A stretch of 59,827 bases of DNA, from contig JBBDYG010000125.1 of NCBI GenBank assembly GCA_040901765.1, positions 1 to 59,827 of the forward strand. Reading direction: 5' to 3'. Of the stretch, positions 41,046-48,985 are shown piece by piece. The position numbers and the translations under genes are program-made. Source of the DNA: JBBDYG01 sp040901765 (GTDB lineage Bacteria; Planctomycetota; Planctomycetia; Pirellulales; Lacipirellulaceae). The notes beneath the pieces were generated by a model. That model ran no database searches and was not told the origin of the DNA. It saw nothing but the letters and a program-made list of their open reading frames with translations. How positions within the stretch are numbered: the stretch's first letter is position 1; each line of letters begins with the position of its first letter.

Positions 41046-42940
41046 ACTTCAAAACTTTCGGATTCGGTTTGGCGGCTTTAGCGGCGGCTGGATACGCCTC
41101 CGCGAACCCCGCGCCCAGAGGTGTCGATCTCGCTGCGCTCGAGGGCTGGGACATCGTCGTGGCGTCCGACGCGATTGAAAGCGAGATTTACGCCGCCGAG
41201 GAATTTCAACAGCTTTACCAACAATCGAGTGGCGTCGAACTGCCGATCGTTCGCCAAGTCGATCGGTCGAATCGGCACGTTTTCATCGGCCCCGGGAACC
41301 CGCTACGGAGCAGTGCCGTTGGTTTTGAAGTCGATTCGTTCGGCCAGGAAGACCTTCGCATTGTGGTCCGCGATGAGAACATCGCTATCGCGGGGGGCCG
41401 ACCGCGGGGCACGCTCTATGGCGTGTATACGTTTCTGGAAGACTATCTTCAAGTTCGATTCTTGACTGCCGACCACACGCACGTGCCGCCCCTGGGAGAT
41501 GAGCGAATTGTTGAACCGATCGATCGTTTTTATCACCCGCCGCTGGAATTCAGATGGGCGGCGTATGAAGCCAACTACCATTGGCCGGAGTTTGCCGCCC
41601 GTTTGCGCTTCAATTCCGCGCGGCTGCCTGCGTCTCCGGTCGACGGCAGCAATTGGACGAACGCGGGCAAATACGGCGGGCGGACTTCGATGGAGGAAAT
41701 CGGCCATAGTTTCAATCAATTAGTGCCACCCGAAAAATTCGCGAGCGATTATCCAGAGTACTACTGTCTCTTTCGAGGAATTCGTTATGGCAGCGTCAAG
41801 AAAGGCGAGGAGGGCCTCGACTTCAAGCAGGGGCAATTCCCCTACGGCATGCAATTGTGCCTGTCGCACCCCGACGTGTTGAGAATTGTCACCGAGAACG
41901 TATTGGATACATTTGCGAATCGGCCGGACTTGCTCAATGTCTCCGTTGCGGCGAACGACGGTGGTGCCCATTGCCAATGCCCCGACTGCAGTGCCATTGA
42001 CCAGCGCGAAGGCTCGGCCACTGGTTCCTTGTTGCAATTCGTCAACACAGTGGCCGATGAGGTCGCCCGGAAATATCCCGGCCGGATGATCAGCACGCTG
42101 GCCTATTCCGACACGGCGGCGCCGCCCAAATCATTGCGGCCCAACGAGAATGTCCAGATCCAATGGTGTAGCATCGGCACATGTTTTCTCCATGCCTTCA
42201 ACGACTCAAGCTGCTCGCAAAACGAGTGGCATACCTCTCAACTGCGTCGGTGGGCGGAGCTCACAGACAATCTCTACACCTGGAATTACTACCTCCACGA
42301 CGAGAAGCATGGCTTTCAATTGCCCATGCCCAACCTGCGGCTGATCGACGACAACATTCGGTATCAATTGTCTCTGGGCGTCCGAGGGATGTTCATGCAG
42401 GCTACTACGAGTTGCCACGGCACCGAGTGGGAAGAACTGCGGAACTACATGCTGAGCCGCTTGATGTGGGATCCCTCCCAAGACGGCGATCAACTGATGC
42501 GCGAGTGGCTCGAACTGCACTATGGGCCGGCCGCGCCGCCGATTGTCCGTTGGATCGACCGACTTCACGATCGTTCCCTCGCCAGCGGGAAACACTGCCG
42601 TTGCCTCGGCGGAAGTTTTTCTGACTTTGGCCTCGATGAGTCGGATGCTCAATCCGGGCTGGAAGCGATCGACAAAGCCATGCAGTTGGCCGGCGACGAC
42701 GAGGCGCTTCGCGGCCGGATTGAAAAAGCAGCGATTTGGGCCTATCGAGCCGCCATCGATCCGGTTTGGCTCGCCCAGGAAGGCGAGCCGATCGATCCGC
42801 TGCTGGCCGAGCGAATGCGGCCATTGGCTGATCGCTACTTTAAACTATGCAAAAAGCACGGCGCGACGAGAACGGCCGAGGGGAGTTGGCATGAGATGCA
42901 CGTCTTCGAGAATCGTCTGCGGCAAGTTCTGAACTTTTGA
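41042..42940 (+). CDS. DUF4838 protein, glycosidase-like
   Basis: A 632-residue exported protein with a signal peptide (GFGLAALAAAGYASA). Residues about 40-150 form the alpha/beta domain that precedes many GH20/GH67-type barrels (ESEIYAAEEFQQLYQQSSG, IAGGRPRGTLYGVYTFLEDYL). The rest is a DUF4838 barrel, with conserved VSVAANDGGAHCQCPDCSAID and MISTLAYSDTAAPPKSLRP. The arrangement resembles alpha-glucuronidases and hexosaminidases, but no activity is proven for the family. It is translationally coupled to the propeller/Ntn-hydrolase gene (ATGA overlap), so the two proteins probably work on the same material. Confidence 0.86.
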   Translation: MNFKTFGFGLAALAAAGYASANPAPRGVDLAALEGWDIVVASDAIESEIYAAEEFQQLYQQSSGVELPIVRQVDRSNRHVFIGPGNPLRSSAVGFEVDSFGQEDLRIVVRDENIAIAGGRPRGTLYGVYTFLEDYLQVRFLTADHTHVPPLGDERIVEPIDRFYHPPLEFRWAAYEANYHWPEFAARLRFNSARLPASPVDGSNWTNAGKYGGRTSMEEIGHSFNQLVPPEKFASDYPEYYCLFRGIRYGSVKKGEEGLDFKQGQFPYGMQLCLSHPDVLRIVTENVLDTFANRPDLLNVSVAANDGGAHCQCPDCSAIDQREGSATGSLLQFVNTVADEVARKYPGRMISTLAYSDTAAPPKSLRPNENVQIQWCSIGTCFLHAFNDSSCSQNEWHTSQLRRWAELTDNLYTWNYYLHDEKHGFQLPMPNLRLIDDNIRYQLSLGVRGMFMQATTSCHGTEWEELRNYMLSRLMWDPSQDGDQLMREWLELHYGPAAPPIVRWIDRLHDRSLASGKHCRCLGGSFSDFGLDESDAQSGLEAIDKAMQLAGDDEALRGRIEKAAIWAYRAAIDPVWLAQEGEPIDPLLAERMRPLADRYFKLCKKHGATRTAEGSWHEMHVFENRLRQVLNF

Positions 42941-43021
42941 GACCCCACCACAGCAACGAATTACCGGAACTGAATTGGACCGGCATGACCCTGGTACAGA
43001 CAACCAAGAGTAGCGGCGAAA

Positions 43022-45376
43022 ATGGAAATGAAATCACATAGAATCTGCGTGCTATGCGCGCTTGCAGTTTTATTGGCGAACCCGGCTGGTGCGCAACCGC
43101 CGATCGCGACGCCTGCCGTCGGCGGCGTTGGACTCAACGTCCCGTTGAATACGAACTTGAACGTTAGCGGGTGGGGGGTTAACCAGTTTCTGGGCAACGG
43201 CTTCTTGATGGATGGAATCGCAGCCAGGACCAATAGCAGCCCCGGACTGGCCCGCTTCGCCCGGTATCAAACCGGCGTGCAGGGTCAGAGCACTCCCACC
43301 GCGATGCCGGCGAACCAGGATTGGGCGATTGAGATCGGGTATAAGCACACGGGCGCCTATAGCAGCATCAATAGCCCCTTCTTCGTGAAGAATTTTGGTG
43401 AGGACGACCGGTTCGTGGCGCTGCTCAACAACGGCGGCGACAATTGGAGCTTGGGGGTGGGCAACGCCACGGGCGGTTATGACATGGCCGCATCGCAGAT
43501 CGCGCTCGGCACCGGTTGGAACCGGTTCAACTTCCACTACAAGGCTGCCACGCAATCCATTGACGCCTATCTCAATAACAAGCTGATTGCCGCCGATGTC
43601 AGCCTCGGACACGGTCAATACAACCCGGACCACGTCCAAATCGAATTCACGGGCGCTGGCACCGACTGGTTTGGCGACATCAAGATCGGCAATGCGGTTC
43701 CGCGAACGCGTTCGGTAAATTTCGGAAACGAATGGGTCCGGAGCAACCCTTTCACCCTTCAAGGAACAGTGGCGCGAGCCAATTCACTCAACGACACACT
43801 CTACCGGGACGCCCTCTTCACGAATGTGCTGGCGTTTGAAGGCGATGTGGGGCTCGTCGATAAAGCGTGGGAGATACAGGGCCTGCCGTGGCACTGGCAC
43901 ACGGGAGAGCAACTCCTCGGCAACCCTCTGAAGTTCAAGATCCAGACGTGGATGGTGCAGCGGCCGGGTGGTGAGGGATTTGTGGTGTGGGACGAGCCGA
44001 CCCGCACCGAATTCCAGGGCGTGCGTGAAGTCACCGACTGGATCAAGCATAACTATCCTGAGACGCTTGTTTATGGCAACCTGAATACGATTGGCCGCGT
44101 TGGGGCGAACTATGCCCAGGAATATGGCTCGGATCCCAATCCGCCGCCCGTGCCGTACGACTATGCCACGTTCGTCGACGATTACATGTACGTCGTGCAG
44201 CCAGACGTGCTGCAGTCCGACATCTACCCGATTAGCGACGATCCCGGCGAATTGACGCCCGTTTATCTCCACGATCGCTATTACCGATTCATGGAGACCA
44301 TTCGAAGTGCGGGCCAGAAAGCAGACGTCCCGTATTTTGTGTTCGTGCAAACCTTCGACGGCGGCGGCACGCGACTGCCGAGCGAATCGGAGCTCCGCTT
44401 CCAGACGTTTGCCGCTCTCGCCTACGGGTTTAAAGGCATCAGTTACTTTGTATTCGACCACTTCGGCGCTTTTTCCAGCGGCAACCAGGGCGGCATGTTG
44501 CGAGCTCTGGACGATAGCGAGACGATGTACTCGGTTAACCCGATCTATTACGACGTGCAAGAACTCAACCCCGAGCTCGCCCGCCTCGGCGAAACCCTGA
44601 AAATGATGGACAGCACGAAAGTCCGTTATGTGCTCGGGACGCACCTACTGGGAGGTCAGGAGGTTCTTAACGACGCGCCGCTGGGCGTGACCCTTTGGAA
44701 TCCGGCCAGCGATGAGCCATTTATCACCTCGATGGAAGCGACCTATGCCGGTAGCATCCCCGGTGTGGAGCGCGGCGATCTGTTAATGGGGCACTTCGAA
44801 ACCGCGCTCGAAGAACTCGACGGAGCGCAGTTCGAGAACGAACTTTATTTCATGGTCGTCAATTTATTGATAGATCAGACGCTCGACGCGACGCAGACGA
44901 TTCACATGGAATTCGATTTCGGCGCAAGCGGAATCAATAGCCTGCAGCGATTGAACCGATTGACCGGATCCGTCGAAGTCGTGCCGCTTATACACGACGG
45001 CGGATCGCTTTACCATCTGGACTTTTCACTCGCCGGGGGGACCGGGGATCTGTTCAAGTACAATACGGGGACGCCGTTCATCGTGGGTATGGGCATTGCG
45101 GGACTACCGGGCGACTACAACGGAAATGGCATCGTCGATGCCGCCGACTACGTGGTTTGGCGCGACTCTCGCGGCCAACAAGTCCCTCACGGAACTGGAG
45201 CCGACGGGGATGGAGACGGAACCGTCGGGCAAGGCGACCACAATTTTTGGCGCGCGCGATTCGGAAACGGCGGCGGCACAGGCAGCCTGCAAACACCCGC
45301 TGTGCCGGAACCGGCTGCCTTTGTGTTGGCCATCCTCGCAGGAATTGGCTTTATGTCGTGGCGGCGGAGAGATTGA
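43022..45376 (+). CDS. Multidomain glycosidase-like dockerin/PEP-CTERM protein
   Basis: A 784-residue surface protein. Signal peptide (LCALAVLLANPAGA) first. Residues about 35-225 carry the module shared with the two PEP-CTERM paralogues (VSGWGVNQFLGNG, ANQDWAIEIGYKHTGAYS, GWNRFNFHYKAATQSIDAYLN). Residues about 235-670 look like a TIM-barrel hydrolase (VVWDEPTRTEF, NLNTIGRVGANYAQEYG, FRTFAAL-type helix before YGFKGISYFVFDHFG). Two dockerin loops follow (GDYNGNGIVDAADYVVWRD, GDGTVGQGDHNFWRARFG), then a PEP-CTERM tail (VPEPAAFVLAILAGIGFMSW plus RRRD). The catalytic acids cannot be assigned. Together with the two paralogues it suggests a set of anchored glycan-handling proteins. Confidence 0.85.
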   Translation: MEMKSHRICVLCALAVLLANPAGAQPPIATPAVGGVGLNVPLNTNLNVSGWGVNQFLGNGFLMDGIAARTNSSPGLARFARYQTGVQGQSTPTAMPANQDWAIEIGYKHTGAYSSINSPFFVKNFGEDDRFVALLNNGGDNWSLGVGNATGGYDMAASQIALGTGWNRFNFHYKAATQSIDAYLNNKLIAADVSLGHGQYNPDHVQIEFTGAGTDWFGDIKIGNAVPRTRSVNFGNEWVRSNPFTLQGTVARANSLNDTLYRDALFTNVLAFEGDVGLVDKAWEIQGLPWHWHTGEQLLGNPLKFKIQTWMVQRPGGEGFVVWDEPTRTEFQGVREVTDWIKHNYPETLVYGNLNTIGRVGANYAQEYGSDPNPPPVPYDYATFVDDYMYVVQPDVLQSDIYPISDDPGELTPVYLHDRYYRFMETIRSAGQKADVPYFVFVQTFDGGGTRLPSESELRFQTFAALAYGFKGISYFVFDHFGAFSSGNQGGMLRALDDSETMYSVNPIYYDVQELNPELARLGETLKMMDSTKVRYVLGTHLLGGQEVLNDAPLGVTLWNPASDEPFITSMEATYAGSIPGVERGDLLMGHFETALEELDGAQFENELYFMVVNLLIDQTLDATQTIHMEFDFGASGINSLQRLNRLTGSVEVVPLIHDGGSLYHLDFSLAGGTGDLFKYNTGTPFIVGMGIAGLPGDYNGNGIVDAADYVVWRDSRGQQVPHGTGADGDGDGTVGQGDHNFWRARFGNGGGTGSLQTPAVPEPAAFVLAILAGIGFMSWRRRD

Positions 45377-45557
45377 CGTCGCAGCGCCCCCCTTCTCGGC
45401 CAAAAGCCAAGCTGAAGTGATCGTCTCCCCTTCTCAATGACTGGACCGCCCACCGGCGGTTATTTTCGCAAGCTTGCGGACTGCGTATCGATCGGCCAGA
45501 ATAGAGGCCGAGTGACCGTCGTTGATACGTGGGCACCATTTCTGAGGAGTAGTGAAA

Positions 45558-46547
45558 ATGACGCGAAAAATAATCGCCGCCTGGTTGTGGGCAGGGCTAT
45601 TGGCTGCGCCAGCGTGTGGTGCGGATAAGGAGTTACCGACGTTCACCGATGCAAAAGCCGCTGGCGAGGACTATGCCGTACAAGGAGAGTACCTCGGCGA
45701 AGTGCAAAGGAACGACGACAAAATGATGGTAGGAGTGCAAGTGATTGCCCTGGGCGGCGGGAAGTTCCGCGCGGAAGTCTTTCAGGGCGGCCTGCCAGGC
45801 GAAGGCTGGGACCGTGGCAAACCACAGCACTCGGCCGAAGGAAAACTAGAGAATGGCGAGGTGGTCTTCATCGGCGGTGAAGGCGCCAAGGGTGTCGTCA
45901 AAGACGGCGCCATGACCATCTCAAATTCGAGCGGCCGGACTCTCGGCACACTTCCGCGAGTAGAACGAACCAGCAAGACGGAGGGGGAAGAGCCGCCGGA
46001 CGGCGCGACCGTGTTGTTCGACGGCACTTCCGCCGACAACTTCGTTGAAGGTAAGTTGGCAGAGGAAAACTTGCTCCTGTCCGGCTGTGCTTCGGAGCAA
46101 GAGTTCGGCGATCACAAGATGCACCTCGAATTTCGCACCCCGTTCATGCCCACCGCGTCGGGTCAGGAGCGTGGCAACAGCGGCGTTTATTTACAAGACC
46201 GCTACGAGATCCAGGTACTCGATTCCTTCGGGTTGGAAGGGGCCAACAATGAATGCGGTGGCGTCTATGGAATGAAGGCCCCGAGTGTGAATATGTGCTA
46301 TCCGCCGCTGGCCTGGCAGACGTATGACGTGGACTTTACAGCCGCTAAATTCGATGACGCCGGTAAGAAGTCCTCGAACGCGCGCCTAACGCTGTACCAT
46401 AACGGCGTGAAAATTTACGACGACATCGAGCTGCCGGCTCACACGCCTGGGGGCGCGGCCAAGGAAGCGCCCGGAATCGGTCCGCTAAAGTTGCAAGATC
46501 ACGGCAACCCGGTCGTATTCCGCAATATTTGGGTCGTGGAAAAATAA
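45558..46547 (+). CDS. DUF1080 protein (3-keto-disaccharide hydrolase-like)
   Basis: A 329-residue exported protein. ATG 45558 follows a GAGGAG site by eight bases; a GTG two codons earlier is possible. After the signal peptide (AWLWAGLLAAPACG) comes a ~110-residue N-terminal domain of unknown role. The DUF1080 concanavalin-like domain follows (about 145-329), with GATVLFDGTSADNF, RGNSGVYLQDRYEIQVLDSF and GNPVVFRNIWV. Some DUF1080 proteins act on 3-keto glycosides made by Gfo/Idh/MocA-type enzymes, which fits the Tat-exported oxidoreductase in this neighbourhood. It converges with a pectate-lyase-like gene. Confidence 0.92.
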   Translation: MTRKIIAAWLWAGLLAAPACGADKELPTFTDAKAAGEDYAVQGEYLGEVQRNDDKMMVGVQVIALGGGKFRAEVFQGGLPGEGWDRGKPQHSAEGKLENGEVVFIGGEGAKGVVKDGAMTISNSSGRTLGTLPRVERTSKTEGEEPPDGATVLFDGTSADNFVEGKLAEENLLLSGCASEQEFGDHKMHLEFRTPFMPTASGQERGNSGVYLQDRYEIQVLDSFGLEGANNECGGVYGMKAPSVNMCYPPLAWQTYDVDFTAAKFDDAGKKSSNARLTLYHNGVKIYDDIELPAHTPGGAAKEAPGIGPLKLQDHGNPVVFRNIWVVEK

Positions 46548-46611
46548 TCACGTGGCCCATGCAACACGGTTTGTGAGAGCCACGTCGATGTAAGAGTCAT
46601 CGGATCAGAGC

Positions 46612-47991
46612 CTATTTCTGGGCCGCTTCGTCGCATAGTCCGTTCAGATACTCTTCCAGATTCGTAAATCCATCGTCATCGCGATCGTGCGGGCCGTCGT
46701 CCGGATCAATCGAATCGAGTCCGCGCGATTGTTCCCAGGCGTCGGGCATGCCGTCGCGGTCGGTGTCGGCGAGCGGGGCCTGGGTGTGGAGCTTCGGCCA
46801 GCCACCGACCTGCTGCTGCGTGTCGATAAGTTGATGCGTTCCTGCCCGAATTCCCGCGACCAGCCGAGCGTCGGCTGCGTCGCGTGGCGCCGCAGCCCCG
46901 GCGTGCCGCAGCACGCGGTCGTAGGCGACGTCCGCCGAATCCGTGACGGGGGCGGCGTCGCCGACATCGAACTCGCGATCCGACCGAATCGCCGCTAGCG
47001 AGGTGAGCAGGTAATTTCCTTTGCTCCAGCGGGTAAAGTCGATTGCCAGATAATTGTCGGCTGTGAGAGCCGGATCGCCAACGAACACATTCCCGGCCAA
47101 AAATGCGCGCAACGCGCCTCGATTCTCCGTCTTAGTTGCCAGCGGCTTGGCGCCCTCGCGCGTATTAGGGCCGGGCTGGTAATAGTTGTTGATCACATTG
47201 ATCCGGCAGTTCCCCAGGTTGGTGGCGCCGCTGACGTTGTAGATCACGTTGTTACGAAAATCGACGATCGCTTCGGGCTTCGTCCGCGGGCTGCCTGCCA
47301 GTGTCGGATGCCGTTCGCGACTGCTGGCGAACAGATTGTGGTGGAGCGAAATGCTATCGGTCAGGTCACGGAACGACGCCAGCATGGCGTGCGATCCCTT
47401 CTCGTGCAGGCTGTTGTTGAGCGCCTCGGCGTAGATGGACCATTGCAGGGTGAAGTTGCCGCCGCGACGCAAATCGTGGTTGCCGTCGATTCCCCACGAC
47501 ACCGACAGATGATCGAAGATCACATGGTCTACATCGTTCGTGTTGATGCAATCCGGCCCGGAAGGCCGCGGCTTGTTCTGGTCCCCCAATCGAAAGCAGA
47601 CATACCGGACAATGATGTGCGAAGCGTTCTTGATTTGGAATGTATGATCCTTGATGCAGATCCCATCCCCGGGAGCAGATTGTCCCGCAATTGTCAGAAA
47701 TGATTTCTCGACCGCGAGCGGCTTCTTCAACTCGATCGTGCCCGAGAGGTCGAATACAATCGTCCGCGGTCCCTGCGCACTTCGAAGCCCTTCCCTGAGC
47801 GATCCCGGTCCGTCGTCAGCGAGCGTGATAACGTGATAGACGTCGCCGCCACGCCCGCCTATCGCAAATCTGCCAAACCCTTCCGCTCCGGGAAATGCTA
47901 ATTGCCCTTCGGCCGCAACGGCCGCGGGCGACGACGCAATGTGGCCGACAGTCAATAGCCAGAACAATGCCGCGTATCGGATGGTATGCAT
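46612..47991 (-). CDS. Secreted pectate-lyase-like protein (PL1 type)
   Basis: A 459-residue exported protein. Signal peptide (FWLLTVGHIASSPAAVAA), then a right-handed beta-helix of the polysaccharide lyase 1 type. It begins FPGAEGFGRFAIGGRGG and continues with LTIAGQSAPGDGICIKDHTF, HIIVRYVCFRLGDQN and DHVIFDHLSVSWGID. The C-terminal ~50 residues are an Asp-rich calcium-binding segment (DTDRDGMPDAWEQSRGLD, DRDDDGFTNLEEYLNG) like thrombospondin-type-3 repeats. It would cleave uronate-containing polysaccharide by elimination. It is on the minus strand opposite the DUF1080 gene, with its own promoter near 48000. Confidence 0.92.
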   Translation of the reverse strand: MHTIRYAALFWLLTVGHIASSPAAVAAEGQLAFPGAEGFGRFAIGGRGGDVYHVITLADDGPGSLREGLRSAQGPRTIVFDLSGTIELKKPLAVEKSFLTIAGQSAPGDGICIKDHTFQIKNASHIIVRYVCFRLGDQNKPRPSGPDCINTNDVDHVIFDHLSVSWGIDGNHDLRRGGNFTLQWSIYAEALNNSLHEKGSHAMLASFRDLTDSISLHHNLFASSRERHPTLAGSPRTKPEAIVDFRNNVIYNVSGATNLGNCRINVINNYYQPGPNTREGAKPLATKTENRGALRAFLAGNVFVGDPALTADNYLAIDFTRWSKGNYLLTSLAAIRSDREFDVGDAAPVTDSADVAYDRVLRHAGAAAPRDAADARLVAGIRAGTHQLIDTQQQVGGWPKLHTQAPLADTDRDGMPDAWEQSRGLDSIDPDDGPHDRDDDGFTNLEEYLNGLCDEAAQK

Positions 47992-48321
47992 GTAACTTTC
48001 TTCCGTCGATTAATGGTGGGGTCCGGTTCGCCGGTCAAACCGAACCAACTTTGAACAGGCCACTCTCGATTGTGCCGACAAGTGCCGATACCGCAAGGAT
48101 CCGATTCAAGTTTCGCGCCGCGTGATCCAATCGCAGCGATTTATCCGTCAGGACCGGCAAACGCGTCAATGATCGGGGCATGGGGCTAGCTGCGCGCGAG
48201 CAATCGCCCACGATTGCGATGTAAAGTTAAACGCTGCGTTGGCTGACTGGGTCGCCGGCTAGGAGGCGCCGGTGACCATATCGTCGTCTGATTTAGGTAA
48301 CGGTGGTTGCTACAAGGCCCC
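47992..48321. other. Divergent gap, no gene
   Basis: 330 bases between the pectate-lyase-like gene and the RedB-like gene. A short hairpin GGTTCG/CGAACC lies near 48022-48046, in the upstream region of the lyase gene, and could be an operator or chance. Nothing else is supported. Confidence 0.4.
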
Positions 48322-48972
48322 ATGCACGCGATTCAGCAATCAAGCGACTGGCCCTTAGTCGGGGCATTAGGACGAAAACTATGGCTGCCGCTAGCGATTC
48401 TCGCTTGGGCCGGGGCGGTCGGCATCAGTTGGCAAATGTTATTAAATTACGGGTTTAAGAGCGAGCCTGCGAATCCGGAAGCCACGAGCCTGCGATGGCC
48501 AAGCGGCACCGGCTTGAAGATCGCTCCAAATCGGCCGACGGTTCTGTTTTTCGTTCATCCGAGGTGTCCTTGCACGCGCGCTTCATTGGCCGAGTTGGAA
48601 CGACTGTGGGTATTGCGAGAGGCGATGGCGAGTCGCTCACCGCAGTTGATTGTCGTTGTGACTGTTCCACCCGATGCTTCCCCGGATTGGTTGACGACTC
48701 GAACTGTCGAGCGAGCAAGCAGCTTGCCCGGTGCGACACTAGCAATGGATCCAGAAGGCCGCGAGGCACAGCGATTTGGCGCGTCCACCAGCGGCACCGT
48801 GATGTGGTTTGATGCCGAAGGCGATTGTAGATACGCAGGTGGCCTCACGGCAAGTCGCGGGCATGAGGGCGAGAATCTCGGACGCGCAAACTTGGAGCGA
48901 TTGTTGCGCGGGGGCCCGAGACTTGCCGGGAGCGTGCCGGCCTTAGGTTGCAGGCTTTGTTTGCCGGAGTGA
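48322..48972 (+). CDS. redB: RedB-like membrane-anchored thioredoxin-fold protein
   Basis: A 216-residue protein with one N-terminal membrane segment (LWLPLAILAWAGAVGISWQML) and a thioredoxin-like periplasmic domain. The active-site-like region is VLFFVHPRCPCTRASLAELERL, giving a CPC motif instead of CXXC. TVMWFDAEGDCRYAGGLTASRGHEG is the family's second block. RedB proteins are known only by sequence; redox work is inferred. A TTG at 48307 is in frame, but ATG 48322 is preferred. The sensor kinase starts 13 bases downstream, so the two are likely one unit. Confidence 0.85.
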   Translation: MHAIQQSSDWPLVGALGRKLWLPLAILAWAGAVGISWQMLLNYGFKSEPANPEATSLRWPSGTGLKIAPNRPTVLFFVHPRCPCTRASLAELERLWVLREAMASRSPQLIVVVTVPPDASPDWLTTRTVERASSLPGATLAMDPEGREAQRFGASTSGTVMWFDAEGDCRYAGGLTASRGHEGENLGRANLERLLRGGPRLAGSVPALGCRLCLPE

Positions 48973-48985
48973 GGCCACCGCCACC

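Noticed and set aside
46550..46585. Hairpin ACGTGGC/GCCACGT between convergent genes as a terminator
   Set aside because: The stem is only 7 bp with a 22-base loop and no T run on either side.
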